A stretch of DNA of 64,000 bases from Rathayibacter_A sp036510655 (GCA_036510655.1 DATCDQ010000055.1:51192-115191); one strand, 5' to 3'; positions 1-8,896 are shown, numbered from the stretch's first letter. The notes: generated from the letters alone by a model not told the origin. Made by a program: numbers and translations.

Positions 1-252
1 GTGCGTCTCAATCAGGTCCCCGGCCCGCCGCAACACCGCCGCCCGTTCCTCGTAGCTGACGGCCGCCCACGACTTCGGCGCCTCGACCGCGGCAGCGACG
101 GCGACCGACACATCTTCGGCGTTCGCCACCCCGAACCGGCCGATGGCACTCTCGGTCGCGGGTTCCATGATCTCCCGGCTGCCGCCCTTGCTGGAAACCC
201 AGCCCGAGCTGTAAATCTTGCCATCCCATTCACGGGGCTCGAAGAACGACAT
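1..252 (-). CDS. Aldehyde dehydrogenase (benzaldehyde dehydrogenase-like), N-terminal part only
   Basis: The minus strand reads an open frame from an ATG at 252 to the window edge (84 codons, no stop), preceded by a strong AGGAGG ribosome binding site. The translation starts MSFFEPREWDGKIYSSGW and contains PATESAIGRFGVANAEDV and a WAAVSYEERAAVLRRAGDL helix. This is the usual beginning of NAD(P)-dependent aldehyde dehydrogenases (substrate-independent 'ATE..IG.V..A...DV' and 'ER...L.R..DL' blocks). The catalytic Cys and Glu lie outside the window. The start MSFFEPREWDGKIY resembles benzaldehyde/vanillin dehydrogenases. That would fit the aromatic acid genes further right by oxidising an aromatic aldehyde to the acid, but the substrate is inferred only. 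Confidence 0.82.
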   Translation of the reverse strand, partial: MSFFEPREWDGKIYSSGWVSSKGGSREIMEPATESAIGRFGVANAEDVSVAVAAAVEAPKSWAAVSYEERAAVLRRAGDLIETH

Positions 253-340
253 TATTCCTCCTTGTTGCTGAACAAAGCAGCGCTGCGCCGACTCGCCCAT
301 GGCCACTCTGCGCATCGATGTACGCAGGGTGAACGCTTGT

Positions 341-358
341 GCTTATTATGAACATTAC
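341..358. promoter_or_regulatory. Possible upstream site of the aldehyde dehydrogenase gene
   Basis: The 254-bp gap between the aldehyde dehydrogenase start and the desaturase stop is GC-rich except for GCTTATTATGAACATTAC. It lies about 90 bp upstream of the dehydrogenase ATG. Its first six bases match the GCTTAT of the two LysR-type sites at 16699 and 17670, and the rest is only loosely similar. I see no gene in this gap. The site is weak and may be only the AT-rich core of a promoter. Confidence 0.2.
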
Positions 359-506
359 ACGACGGATGCCTCGCGCCGCCAGGTTTTGGTGCGCGCCGCT
401 GCGCGAGCATCGCGGAGATCGTGGCCGAGGGGAATAGGGCCGCGCGGGCAACCGGCAGGTTTGCTGCCGGGGCTCGCGGGCCCGAGTGGTCGACGTGTTG
501 CGAGGT

Positions 507-1613
507 TTAGCGGCCGAGGGCGGTGGCGGCTGGACAGTCGAAGGGGTCTGCGCCGGCGGCGAGTCCGACTCGGTTGAGGTAGCGCACGACGATTGCGTAT
601 GACTGCAGCACGGTGGTTTCGGTGTAGCCGATGTCGTGTGCGTCGCAGTATTCTTTGGTGATGATCCGGGCCTTGTTCAGGTTCGGACGGGGCATGCTGG
701 GGAACAGGTGGTGTTCGACCTGATGGTTGAGACCGCCCATGAACGTGTCGATGATCCAGTTGCCGGTGATGTTTCTTGAGGTCAGAACCTGGCGGCGCAG
801 AAAATCCACCTTCGCATCGTGCGGCAGCAGGGGCATGCCCTTGTGGTTCGGGGCGAAGGAGATCCCCATGTAGAGGCCGAAGATCGCCAGCTGCACTCCG
901 ACGAATGCGGCCGCCAGGCCCGGCGGAAAGATGAGGAAGACCAGGAGCAGGTAGATGCTGCTTCGGGTGAGAAGGGTGGTGGCCTCTAGCCATCGCTTCT
1001 CGACCTTGCCCGATCCGAAGACGGTCTTGAAGCCCTGGATGTGCAGATTCAGGCCCTCGAAGATCAGGATCGGGAAGAACAGGTAACCCTGTCTTTTTGT
1101 GAACTGGGCGTACAGGCCCCGGGACCTGGCAGCATCATCCTCGGTGAACGATATCGTGTCGCGGGCGATGTCGGGATCCGTGCCGATCACGTTCGGGTGC
1201 GCGTGATGCCGACTGTGTTTGGTCATCCACCACGAGTAGCTGATTCCGACGAACAGGTTCGCCAGAGTACGGCCCGCGATATCGTTCGCCCGTCCGGAGG
1301 TGAACACCTGACGGTGAGCGGCCTCGTGCGCGAGGAAACCGTATTGGGTGAAGATGATTCCCAGCGCGCCGGCCATCAGCAACTGGTACCAGGAATCGCC
1401 CAGCAGCAGAACACCGGTCACCACTGCGGCCAGGGCCATCGTGACCAGGGCGAACATCAGAAAATAGAACCCTCGGCGTCGGCGCAGCAGCCCGGCATCT
1501 CGAACCGTTCGCAGTAGCCCCGAATACTCCGTCGTCGGGTTGGGTCTGTCGCCCCTCGGTTTCGTTCTCGTGAACGTCACAGCAGTGGAAGCGGCGGTAG
1601 GCGGGTTGCTCAT
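507..1613 (-). CDS. Membrane fatty acid desaturase (acyl-lipid type)
   Basis: This 368-residue protein has the three histidine boxes of membrane di-iron desaturases: HEAAH (residues 96-100), HSRHH (133-137) and HQVEHH (297-302). The glutamine of the third box is typical of delta-5/delta-6-type front-end desaturases, but no cytochrome b5 domain is fused. Hydrophobic segments around 50-90 and 215-250 fit four membrane spans. It would introduce a double bond into acyl chains of membrane lipids, using electrons from a ferredoxin or flavodoxin system. The ATG at 1613 is chosen over an upstream TTG (1646) because GAGG sits six bases before it. The gene is divergent from the HsdR-like chimera. Regiospecificity cannot be read from sequence. 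Confidence 0.9.
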   Translation of the reverse strand: MSNPPTAASTAVTFTRTKPRGDRPNPTTEYSGLLRTVRDAGLLRRRRGFYFLMFALVTMALAAVVTGVLLLGDSWYQLLMAGALGIIFTQYGFLAHEAAHRQVFTSGRANDIAGRTLANLFVGISYSWWMTKHSRHHAHPNVIGTDPDIARDTISFTEDDAARSRGLYAQFTKRQGYLFFPILIFEGLNLHIQGFKTVFGSGKVEKRWLEATTLLTRSSIYLLLVFLIFPPGLAAAFVGVQLAIFGLYMGISFAPNHKGMPLLPHDAKVDFLRRQVLTSRNITGNWIIDTFMGGLNHQVEHHLFPSMPRPNLNKARIITKEYCDAHDIGYTETTVLQSYAIVVRYLNRVGLAAGADPFDCPAATALGR

Positions 1614-1823
1614 TATCAGCCTCGTTCCGATTCGATGATCAGGCAACCGGGGTCTGGGGCAACCAACACTCCAAGATTACGCGTGCAGTCTGGGCGCGGG
1701 ATGAAAGATCAGTCACCTCGTCACAGGCGAAGCCCCCCAGCACCCAGAGATGCTCGCCGGCCCTCTTGAACGCGGTGCTATTCTCACAGGCAGTTGGTCC
1801 GATGGAGAACCGAGGGGAATACG

Positions 1824-3584
1824 ATGCCCGACGAACTCGATGCCGATATCGTCGATCTGTCCGGTGGTTTCCTGATGCCAGCCTTCGGGGACGGTCACGC
1901 GCATCCGCGCTTCGGCGGGTTGGAAGACAGCGGACCGCACGTGCGCACGCCGAAGCCGAAGACGCTCGACCTGTTCGGTACGCCCGGCGTCGATTCGGAC
2001 GGCAAGCCCGTCAATGTGCCCTTCCACGTCTATTCAATGCGGCAGGCGATCGAGGAGAACTTCATCCTCGACGTGCTTGCCAACTACGTGACCTATTCGA
2101 CGTACTACCGGCTGAATAAAGAGGTCGTCGACACGACCGACGACCTGGACAAGAAGAAGGCCGCCGCGGCGCTAGCCCGTTTCGCATCGCTGCATCCGAC
2201 GAACCTCGCCCAGCGGGCAGAGGTGATCGTCGAGCACTTCGCCACCCATATGGCCAGCCGGATGGGCGGACAAGCGAAGGCGATGGTCGTCACTCGATCG
2301 CGACTGCACGCGCTGAAGCTGTATCAGGCTGTGACCGCATACTGCGCGGATCACTACCCGAACATGCACGCACTGGTGGCATTCTCCGGCTCGCTGGTCG
2401 ACGACAACGTGAGCTACACCGAAGCGGGTCTGAACGGGTTCGCCGAGTCTCGGCCGCCAGCCATGTTCAACTACACACTCGCGGACGGCACGCCAGGCAG
2501 CGATCGGGTCGAGTACTCACTGCTTGTCGTGGCGGACAAGTACCAGACCGGGTTCGACCAGCCGCTGCTGTCGGCGATGTACGTCGACAAGAAGCTCGCG
2601 AACGTCGCCGCGGTGCAGACGCTCTCGCGGCTGAACCGCATCCATCCGCTCAAATCGCAGGATGACGTGTTCGTCCTCGACTTCGCCAACTCGGCCGAAG
2701 AGATTCAGGAGTCGTTCCGGCCATTCTTCGCCACCACGCTGGCCGAGCCGACCGACCCGAACTATCTGTACACGCTGCAAACCATGCTGTTCGGCTATCA
2801 GATTTTCGTCGAGGACGAGATGGCGGCATACGCGCAGGCGTTCTCGTCCGTGAAATCGACCGCAACCGGCATCGAACCCACCGCGCAAGCAGCGCTCTAC
2901 TCACTTCTCGGGCCCGCCCGCGGGCGCTTCGAGTCTCTGCACACCGCTGACATGGCATCCGCCCTGGAGTTTGTGAAAATCTTGCGGTCGTATGAACGCC
3001 AGTACGCGTTCCTCGCGCAGGTGATCCCGTACGTCGACGCGGACTTGGAGCGGCTGTATCTGTTCGGCAAGTTCCTGCTCCGCCAGATCGCTGCCCTGCT
3101 TGCCAAGGCGCCGCCCACGACCATCGACCTCGGCGACGTGGCGATGACCCACCTGCGCATCCAGAAGGGCGGCGACTACGATCTCTCGCTCGGCCACGGC
3201 GACCACGACGTGACGCTCGGCTCACAGTTCGACGACGGTTCGGGCTCGCAGCAGGAGCCCGAGCTGACAACGTGGGAGGCGATCATCCGCGAGTTCAACG
3301 AACACTTCGGCACCGACTGGACCTCGAATGACCTGGTCCGTGGCCTGGTGGAGGCGGAGATGCAAGACACCAGCGTGCACGAGATGGCATTGACCAACTC
3401 GGCCGAGAACTTCGAACTCGCATACGGTGACCGCGCCTCGAACAGGGCGATTGAGAAGCATTCGGACAACGAAGAGTTTTTCGGCCAGATCTTCAAAAAC
3501 GCGGAAACCAAAGCCGTCTTCACCAAGGTGTTCGCGAAGAGCCTGTACACGGCAATCCGTGATGAGCTCGATGAGGCGGGATAG
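1824..3584 (+). pseudogene. Chimera: amidohydrolase N-terminus joined in frame to the C-terminal half of type I restriction subunit HsdR
   Basis: The open frame has 586 codons, starting at the ATG at 1824 with AGGGGA five bases upstream. Residues 1-41 are not HsdR. They contain DIVDLSGGFLMPAFGDGHAHP and a GGLE..GP.VR block, as at the start of YtcJ-type amidohydrolases (metal-binding HAH at 25-27). From about residue 42 (TPKPKTLDLFG, nt ~1947) the protein is typical HsdR: FHVYSMRQAIEE.FILDVL, the helicase motif V-like KYQTGFDQPLL, the motif VI-like QTLSRLNR and the C-terminal HsdM-interaction region. The nuclease domain and the Walker A half of the motor are missing, so it cannot cut or translocate DNA alone. 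No hsdM or hsdS is nearby. It is probably a deletion-born relic, though the long frame has stayed open. Confidence 0.8.
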
Positions 3585-3713
3585 CTGAGGCTGAGGGCGC
3601 CCCTAGCCCGGCGTCACGACGAATGTCAGCCATTGGCACCGCCTATTTCCGCGGGGCGCCGATAGCCTGAATTCGACACACACCGCCGCTCCAGTGAAAG
3701 GAAGGCCCCCCTC

Positions 3714-4007
3714 ATGGCCAAAGTTCTCAGCGCTACCTGGATCGCCAAGCCCGGTGAGGAGGAGACCGTGCGCGCCGCGCTCGAGCAGCTCTCCCCCGCC
3801 TCCCGCGCGGAGGAAGGCAACATCTACTACCAGGCCTACCGGGATCCGGCTGAGCCCCGTGTGTTCCGAATCTTCGAAATCTACGTCGATGACGCCGCCG
3901 TGGCAGCGCACGCCGAATACGATCACTTCAAGACCTGGGCACTCGGCCAGGCCATCCCCGCGCTCGAGGAACGTCGCAAGGAGTTCTACGAGACCTTGGA
4001 TTATTGA
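3714..4007 (+). CDS. Antibiotic biosynthesis monooxygenase (ABM) family protein, quinol monooxygenase-like
   Basis: A 97-residue single-domain protein with the ABM/YgiN ferredoxin-like pattern: an N-terminal beta strand (VLSATWIAKPGEE), a helix with the ALEQLSPASRAEEGN turn, the YYQAYRDP strand, then RVFRIFEIYVDDAAVAAHAEYDHF, where the conserved His-x(n)-F/Y lies in family members. Such proteins are small cofactor-free monooxygenases or quinone-handling enzymes that act as dimers in the cytoplasm. GAAAGGAAGG lies 8-17 bases before the ATG. It appears monocistronic and is followed by a strong hairpin terminator. The physiological substrate is unknown. Confidence 0.8.
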   Translation: MAKVLSATWIAKPGEEETVRAALEQLSPASRAEEGNIYYQAYRDPAEPRVFRIFEIYVDDAAVAAHAEYDHFKTWALGQAIPALEERRKEFYETLDY

Positions 4008-4045
4008 GAGACGTGGGCCGCTGAGAGAAGTGCGGGGTGCGGCTG

Positions 4046-4074
4046 AGGGCCGGCGGAGACAATCCGCCGGCCCT
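4046..4074. terminator. Bidirectional hairpin terminator
   Basis: The arms AGGGCCGGCGGA and TCCGCCGGCCCT form a perfect 12-bp GC stem around a GACAA loop. It lies between the ABM gene and the convergent beta-propeller gene. There is no long T-run, which is usual for high-GC actinobacteria. Confidence 0.75.
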
Positions 4075-4088
4075 TGTCGTTGCGCGTC

Positions 4089-4706
4089 CTACTTCAGGGT
4101 CGCGACCAGGAGGTTGGGGTTCTTCTGAGTGGTGTACGCAGCGCTCAGAACGTACGCGGCGTGTCCCTCGACGAGGACTGCTGTCGGGTTGGACAGACCG
4201 TCTTTCGCGGTAAGCAGGGTGTGCACGGAGCCCGTGGCGGAGATCGTGACGACCTCATTGCCCGGGTCGACGGCCGCGATGATCTGGTCTCCGCGACCGG
4301 TGAAGGCGAAGTCGTCGATGCCCTTCAGCCCCGTGGCTACGGTGTCGACCGTGCCCGCGGTGCCCGTCTTGGTGATCGGGATCTTCACAACGGTCCCGAC
4401 GTCGAGGTTCGTGGCGTAGACGTCGCCGCCGTGGACCTTGATGCCGTTGACGCCGAGGAACCCGGTCGCGCGAAGGGCCGGGTCGTTGTCCCAGGTAGTG
4501 ACCTTGCCGCCCGCGAGAGGGATGGTGTCGATGGTCCCGTTGATGGAGTCCGCCGCGTAGAACGTCTTCGTCGCCTTGTCGTAAGCGAGACCGTTCGGGA
4601 GGCCGGTTCCCGGCAGAGCTGCGATCCGGACCTGCGCCTTGCCCTGGACGATCTTCCACAGGCCCGTAGTCGCGTTCTCACCGGTGGCGTAGAGCGTGAA
4701 ATGCGC
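4089..4706 (-). pseudogene. SMP-30/NHL-like beta-propeller protein, 5'-truncated
   Basis: About 205 codons encode beta-propeller repeats: LPNGLAYDKATKTFYAADS, FLGVNGIKVHGGDVYATN, LKGIDDFAFTGRGDQIIAAV, LSNPTAVLVEGHAAYVLS. These resemble SMP-30/gluconolactonase-like or NHL proteins, which are normally about 300 residues with a secretion signal. Here the homologous sequence begins abruptly at HFTLYATGEN. It starts exactly where the upstream reductase gene ends (its stop is at 4709-4711), and the frame continues upstream only as nonsense inside that gene. No ribosome binding site or signal peptide remains. I interpret a deletion or insertion that replaced the first third of the gene. The exact subfamily is uncertain. 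Confidence 0.65.
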
Positions 4707-4708
4707 GC

Positions 4709-5332
4709 TCAGCTGAGAATGTTGACGCCGAGGGCGATGTTGAAGTTCCCCACGCCGTGGCGGGCCAGGCCCATCAGCAGCGGCCCCGCCCCTTCCAGCC
4801 AACGGGCCATCTCCAGGCCGCCGACATCGAGCGGACGCAGTCCGAGGCTCTCGATGAACGCCAACACACTCGCCTTGGCCTGTGCGTCATCTCCGGCGAA
4901 GAACACATCCAACGGATGCCCCTGAGCCAGGACGTGGCCGAAGACGGTGTTGAACGCTTTTACGACGTGCGCGCTCGCCGGGACGGCCTTGGCGATCTCC
5001 TGCGCACCGGAAGTGCCATCAGGGATGACCAGCCCGGTGGCGTCGGCGTTGAAGGTGTTGGAGATGTCGATGATGACCTTCCCGGCCAGGGCCTCCCCGT
5101 ACTGGGCGACGATCGGCACGGCGCTGGTGTACGGCACGGCGAGGACGACAATATCGCCAGCTGGGACAGTGCCGAATGTCCCGGCCGTGGCCCCGCCGCC
5201 GAGCGTGGCGGCCAGAGCCTTGGCCTTGGCCGCGTCACGGCCGATGACCTCGACGGCGTTGCCGCCTACGACCGCGCGAGCGGCTATGGCGCGGGCCATG
5301 CCCCCCAGACCGATGAAACTGATGCTGCTCAT
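4709..5332 (-). CDS. NAD(P)-binding oxidoreductase, F420:NADP reductase-like
   Basis: A 207-residue single Rossmann domain protein. FIGLGGMARAIAARA near the N-terminus is the dinucleotide-binding loop, VIGRDAAKAKALA follows, and the VVLAVPY, VIIDISNTFN and HVVKAFNTVFGHVL blocks are those of the NADPH-dependent F420 reductase/ProC-like family. It lacks the large C-terminal domain of related reductases, as is normal for this short family. It lies 76 bp downstream of the flavodoxin-like oxidoreductase in the same direction, and both are divergent from an HxlR regulator, a common arrangement for redox-stress genes. Its end abuts the truncated propeller gene. Confidence 0.8.
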   Translation of the reverse strand: MSSISFIGLGGMARAIAARAVVGGNAVEVIGRDAAKAKALAATLGGGATAGTFGTVPAGDIVVLAVPYTSAVPIVAQYGEALAGKVIIDISNTFNADATGLVIPDGTSGAQEIAKAVPASAHVVKAFNTVFGHVLAQGHPLDVFFAGDDAQAKASVLAFIESLGLRPLDVGGLEMARWLEGAGPLLMGLARHGVGNFNIALGVNILS

Positions 5333-5408
5333 GGATGAGTACTCTCTTTCTCTCGTTTGAATCGAAGGATGATTCCGAAGACGGCCACACGGGTCCGTCT
5401 TCGCAGGC

Positions 5409-6065
5409 TCAGGCCGCGATGCTCACGCCACGTTGGGCAAACTTGAGGCCTTCACGCTCGGCTTGACGCACGGCCTCGACACGCAAGTCATCGGCAATGT
5501 CTTTGAACTGGTCAAGGGCCGGGTTCACTCCCACAAGCGTGAAGCGACGGTCGACGGTCGTGAGGTCGAGACCGAAGATATCGACCAAGATGCGCTGGAG
5601 CCACGCAGTGGAGTGGTCCCAACCCTCCTTTGGCGTGCCGGGGCCGTAGTTACCGCCGGACACGGTCACCAAAATGGCCGCACGGTCCAGAAGCGCGGGT
5701 CCGCCCTCGGTGATGCGAGGATCGGTGTAAAGCACGTCGAACCATGTCTTGATGTGCTGAGAGACCCCGTAGTTGTACAGCGGGATGGCGAACAGTAGCT
5801 CGTCCGCGGCGATGAGTTCGTCCGCAAGCACCGCAGCGAGCTCGACGGCGGCTTGCTGCTCGGTGGACCGCGCGTCGGGCGGAAGCTGCTGACCTACCAC
5901 GGCGTCGGCCCAAGCCGTTGCCGAGATGGGGTTCGAGCCGATCGAGCGGCGGATCACCTGCTCGTCCGGATGCGCCGTGGTCCATTCGCCTTCAATAATG
6001 TCTGCGAGCTCGCGGCTCACGGACTGGCCGGGGAAAATGCTTGCATCGAGTCGAAACAGCGTCAT
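5409..6065 (-). CDS. Flavodoxin-fold NAD(P)H oxidoreductase, FMN-dependent azoreductase-like
   Basis: A 218-residue protein of the AcpD/AzoR flavodoxin-like family. It begins FRLDASIFPGQSVSRELAD (phosphate-binding S.S region for FMN) and continues with LLFAIPLYNYGVSQHIKTWFDVL, the hallmark 'P.YN...P..LK.W.D' flavin-binding block, then AAILVTVSGGNYGPGTP and WLQRILVDIFGLDL. The family reduces quinones and azo compounds with NAD(P)H and FMN in the cytoplasm. It is divergent from the HxlR gene (66-bp gap), which probably controls it. Confidence 0.85.
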   Translation of the reverse strand: MTLFRLDASIFPGQSVSRELADIIEGEWTTAHPDEQVIRRSIGSNPISATAWADAVVGQQLPPDARSTEQQAAVELAAVLADELIAADELLFAIPLYNYGVSQHIKTWFDVLYTDPRITEGGPALLDRAAILVTVSGGNYGPGTPKEGWDHSTAWLQRILVDIFGLDLTTVDRRFTLVGVNPALDQFKDIADDLRVEAVRQAEREGLKFAQRGVSIAA

Positions 6066-6131
6066 TAGATTTCCTATCTACTCAGTTTTACGTAGTTAGC
6101 ATGTTTACCGTAGCACGAGTATGATGAAGAT
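6066..6131. promoter_or_regulatory. Divergent promoter/operator region of the oxidoreductase and hxlR-type genes
   Basis: This 66-bp AT-rich spacer separates two divergent genes. It contains the short palindrome TACGTA (6089-6094) and imperfect inverted elements (CTAC-N10-GTAG). A spacer this short must hold both promoters and the likely HxlR binding site. The exact operator is not resolved. Confidence 0.4.
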
Positions 6132-6482
6132 GTGAATGTCGAGACTCCAGACGAAACGGCCGGCCGGGACGCGGCCCTTGTGGCGGCGTTTTCGGTTCTC
6201 GGCAAGCGCTGGAATGGCGTGCTTCTCGGAGCGCTTGAATCCGGGTCGGCCTCATTCTCCGAGCTACGTCGATCGCTGGGAGGTATTAGCGACACAGTGC
6301 TGTCCGAGCGCTTATCCGAACTGACTCATTGCGAGTTGATCTCCCGCGACGTCGATGGCGGCCCGCCCGTGGCGGTGCGCTACGGACTGACCGATCGAGG
6401 GCAGGCGCTGATGCCTGCCTTGAATAAACTCATCGGGTGGTCGAGAGAGAACCTCCCGCAGCCTGAGGCTCAATCGGCATAA
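6132..6482 (+). CDS. HxlR-family transcriptional regulator
   Basis: A 116-residue winged helix protein. The diagnostic HxlR pattern is present: VFSVLGKRWNGVLLGALE at the N-terminus, FSELRRSLGGISDTVLSERLSELTHCELI for the recognition helix, and PVAVRYGLTDRGQALMPAL for the wing and C-terminal helix. The typical N-terminal Cys of redox-sensing members is absent, but a Cys occurs in the LTHCEL segment. Translation starts at a GTG. It is divergent from the azoreductase-like gene and is likely its local regulator. Confidence 0.88.
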   Translation: MNVETPDETAGRDAALVAAFSVLGKRWNGVLLGALESGSASFSELRRSLGGISDTVLSERLSELTHCELISRDVDGGPPVAVRYGLTDRGQALMPALNKLIGWSRENLPQPEAQSA

Positions 6483-6551
6483 TCGAGCCGATCACGAGGC
6501 CAGATCAAAGATTGATCATGTGGCCCAACCACACTTTTTAGGAGACCCGCA

Positions 6552-7805
6552 CTAGTTCGTCACGATGAGGGACGGCTGCGGGAATCGGCGCACGACTATC
6601 GCGAGCACGATGCACACGACAACCGCCACTCCACCGACGATGGCAATCGCGCCACCGAGTGAGCCTGCAGCGGCAGTCAACGCCAGGACCACCAGCGGCG
6701 TCACGAACTCGCCAAGGAACATTGCACCGGTGAACAATCCAGTACCGCGTCCACGCTGCTCGTAGCCCAGGCGGGCAATCGACCAGGTGACCATCGTCGG
6801 CAACAAGATACCCGTTCCGAAGCCTGCAATGACCGCGCCGATGATGATGACCGGCACGATCGGTGCAAATCCGACGATTAGCTGGCCGACGCCAGCGAGC
6901 ACGAGTGCAAGGGGAAGCAGGATGCCGACACCTCGCTTCGCGATGTAGCGGAACGTGAAGGCGCCAATCGCGGTGACTAGCGACGCGACGGCGGTGACCG
7001 CGCCGATAATGGCCGTGGCCGTGACGCCCTCACCGGCGAGCACGTACGGCAGTTCGACTATGAGCGTGTAGAACACGATGCCACCGAAGAAGGCGACCAG
7101 GGTGGGCAGCACTAGCTTGCTCCACGGCACGGGGGCGAGTTTTGCAACCTTCTTCTCCTGGCCGTCTTCGGTGGCGTTGGTCGGCCAGATTGCACCGATC
7201 ATGACGATCGCGACCAAGATGCTGACGACATAGAGCCAGAAGGGAGTGCGCCATCCGAATGCCCCGACTGCGCCACCGATAGCGAAGAATACGGTGGCGG
7301 CGAGCGCGGTGACGAGAGCCTGCAGGCTCAGGTATTTGTTTCGTCTATTGCCGGTGAAATAGTCGGCGATCATGGTCGTGCAGCACGTCATGATGAAGGC
7401 CTCGGTGATGCCGACCCCTGCGCGCGAAGCGATGATTGCGCCCAGCGAGTTGAGATACAGCGGCGCGGTTCCGACCACCGCGTAAACGAGCAATGCGAGG
7501 ATGAGCACTCGCTTGCGCCCCACCTTGTCGACGATGGCACCGGCAAACGGGGCCAGGATGGCGATAAACAGCGCGGGGATCGTCAGGATAAGAGGCACGA
7601 GTGCCGCGGATCCGGCCGAGTTCTTGAACACTGTGCTCACGGTCGGAAGGATGGGCGCAAGAAGAACGGCGCCGAGTATCGGGAGGCAGCTACCGATCAG
7701 AAGCAGGGTGCCTTGCAGCGGGCCCGCAGGGCGGCCGGTCTTCGGGTTGATGACGGCTTCGTTCACCGTTGTCGGGGCGACGGGCGTCGCAGCTCGGTTC
7801 GTCAT
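6552..7805 (-). CDS. MFS transporter
   Basis: A 417-residue protein with about 12 hydrophobic helices. The loop 2-3 motif of the major facilitator superfamily is present as FAGAIVDKVGRKRVL, followed by YLNSLGAIIASRAGVGITEAF. The start is the ATG at 7803-7805 with GGAAGG upstream. It is divergent from an IclR-family gene, which suggests a substrate-induced transporter, possibly for an aromatic acid given the neighbouring genes. The closest resemblance is to general drug or metabolite transporters, so the substrate remains open. Confidence 0.85.
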   Translation of the reverse strand: MTNRAATPVAPTTVNEAVINPKTGRPAGPLQGTLLLIGSCLPILGAVLLAPILPTVSTVFKNSAGSAALVPLILTIPALFIAILAPFAGAIVDKVGRKRVLILALLVYAVVGTAPLYLNSLGAIIASRAGVGITEAFIMTCCTTMIADYFTGNRRNKYLSLQALVTALAATVFFAIGGAVGAFGWRTPFWLYVVSILVAIVMIGAIWPTNATEDGQEKKVAKLAPVPWSKLVLPTLVAFFGGIVFYTLIVELPYVLAGEGVTATAIIGAVTAVASLVTAIGAFTFRYIAKRGVGILLPLALVLAGVGQLIVGFAPIVPVIIIGAVIAGFGTGILLPTMVTWSIARLGYEQRGRGTGLFTGAMFLGEFVTPLVVLALTAAAGSLGGAIAIVGGVAVVVCIVLAIVVRRFPQPSLIVTN

Positions 7806-8119
7806 TGAACGCCTTCCAAGAGAACTCGCCCGGCGGTCAGAAACGGCTCCGGGCTTTCGGGGGCGCGGCATCAATGCCGCAGATGTTGCTACTCTGAACC
7901 CCGAAGAGGTATTCGGGAAGACGTTAGTGCTAATAGTAGATATTCGCCACATGAATACGGTGCATTCCGAGAACCGCGGCGGTATGGTCGGTTCACATGA
8001 CAGCAGCATCGCCACCCATCAGGCGGATGAAGAATTGGGATCTGCTCGAGAGCGGGGCAGAAACCGACACGGCGCGTCGCCAGGCCGTGTTGGTCCTCTG
8101 AGCGCCGGCGATCGAGTCC
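7806..8119. promoter_or_regulatory. Divergent intergenic region between MFS and IclR genes
   Basis: This 314-bp spacer holds no plausible gene. An AT-rich patch at 7929-7950 (GCTAATAGTAGATATTCG) is the likely promoter area. It partly resembles the LysR-type site at 16699 (12 of 16 positions), but an IclR protein is the adjacent regulator, so the likeness may be accidental. TTCCGAGAACCGCGG occurs further right at about 7966. Confidence 0.35.
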
Positions 8120-8896
8120 ATGGCGCGAACACAGGATGGGGACTCGGTGCTCGCACGCGCCGCGCGGATCGTCGGCTCCTTCAAGCCCGGCGAATCGACG
8201 TTGACGGTTTCCGAGATCGCGCGTCGATCGGGACTCCACGTCGCGACCGCATCGCGCCTGACACAACAACTCGTCAGCCTCGGGTGGCTTCAACGCGATG
8301 ACGACCGTCACGTTCGGATCGGTGTGCGCATGTGGGAGGTCGCCTCGCGAGCCTCGCCCACATTGGGGCTCCGGGAGGCCGCAATGCCGTTCCTGGAGAC
8401 CCTGCACTCGATCGTGGGCCAGCACGCGCAACTCGGTGTTCTCGATGGCAGCGAGGTCTTGTTCGTCGAACGACTCAGCGCACCCGGTGCTGTGATCAAC
8501 TACACCCGTATCGCCGGTCGGCTGCCGCTGCACGCGTCTTCGTCTGGACTGGTGCTGTTGGCGCACGGGTCGACGGAGCTGCAGGAACGCATCCTTGCCG
8601 GGCCGCTGAAGGTGTACACCGACGAGACGATTCGCACCCCGAAGCAGCTCCGATCGGCCCTCGACCACGTCCGTCGCCTGGGCTATGCATTCTGTGCCGG
8701 GCATATTCATCCGGATGCGACGGGCGTCGCGGTACCCGTGCGTGATCCGAGAGGCACTGTGGTCGCAGCTGTGGCCGTGATCGTGCCGAATGATGACTCG
8801 GCTCGAGGGAAGATCCCCGCGCTTCAGGCGACCGCGCGGGGTATTTGTGGGGCGATGTCCCTCCCGGCGCCGCCTACGCCGCCGCCACCTCGATAG
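8120..8896 (+). CDS. IclR-family transcriptional regulator
   Basis: 258 residues. The N-terminal winged helix (about 8-70) includes LTVSEIARRSGLHVATASRLTQQLVSLGWL. The C-terminal IclR effector domain follows with the conserved RIAGRLPLHASSSGLVLLAH segment and GHIHPDATGVAVPVRDPRGTVVAAVAV. Members of this family often control aromatic acid catabolism and bind a pathway acid. It is divergent from the MFS gene and stands upstream, in the same direction, of the reductase-P450 pair, so it is the best candidate regulator for both. Confidence 0.88.
   Translation: MARTQDGDSVLARAARIVGSFKPGESTLTVSEIARRSGLHVATASRLTQQLVSLGWLQRDDDRHVRIGVRMWEVASRASPTLGLREAAMPFLETLHSIVGQHAQLGVLDGSEVLFVERLSAPGAVINYTRIAGRLPLHASSSGLVLLAHGSTELQERILAGPLKVYTDETIRTPKQLRSALDHVRRLGYAFCAGHIHPDATGVAVPVRDPRGTVVAAVAVIVPNDDSARGKIPALQATARGICGAMSLPAPPTPPPPR

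Noticed and set aside
355..993. A 212-codon Pro/Arg/His-rich frame on the minus strand
   Set aside because: It mostly overlaps the desaturase in another frame and has the biased composition of a shadow of high-GC coding sequence.
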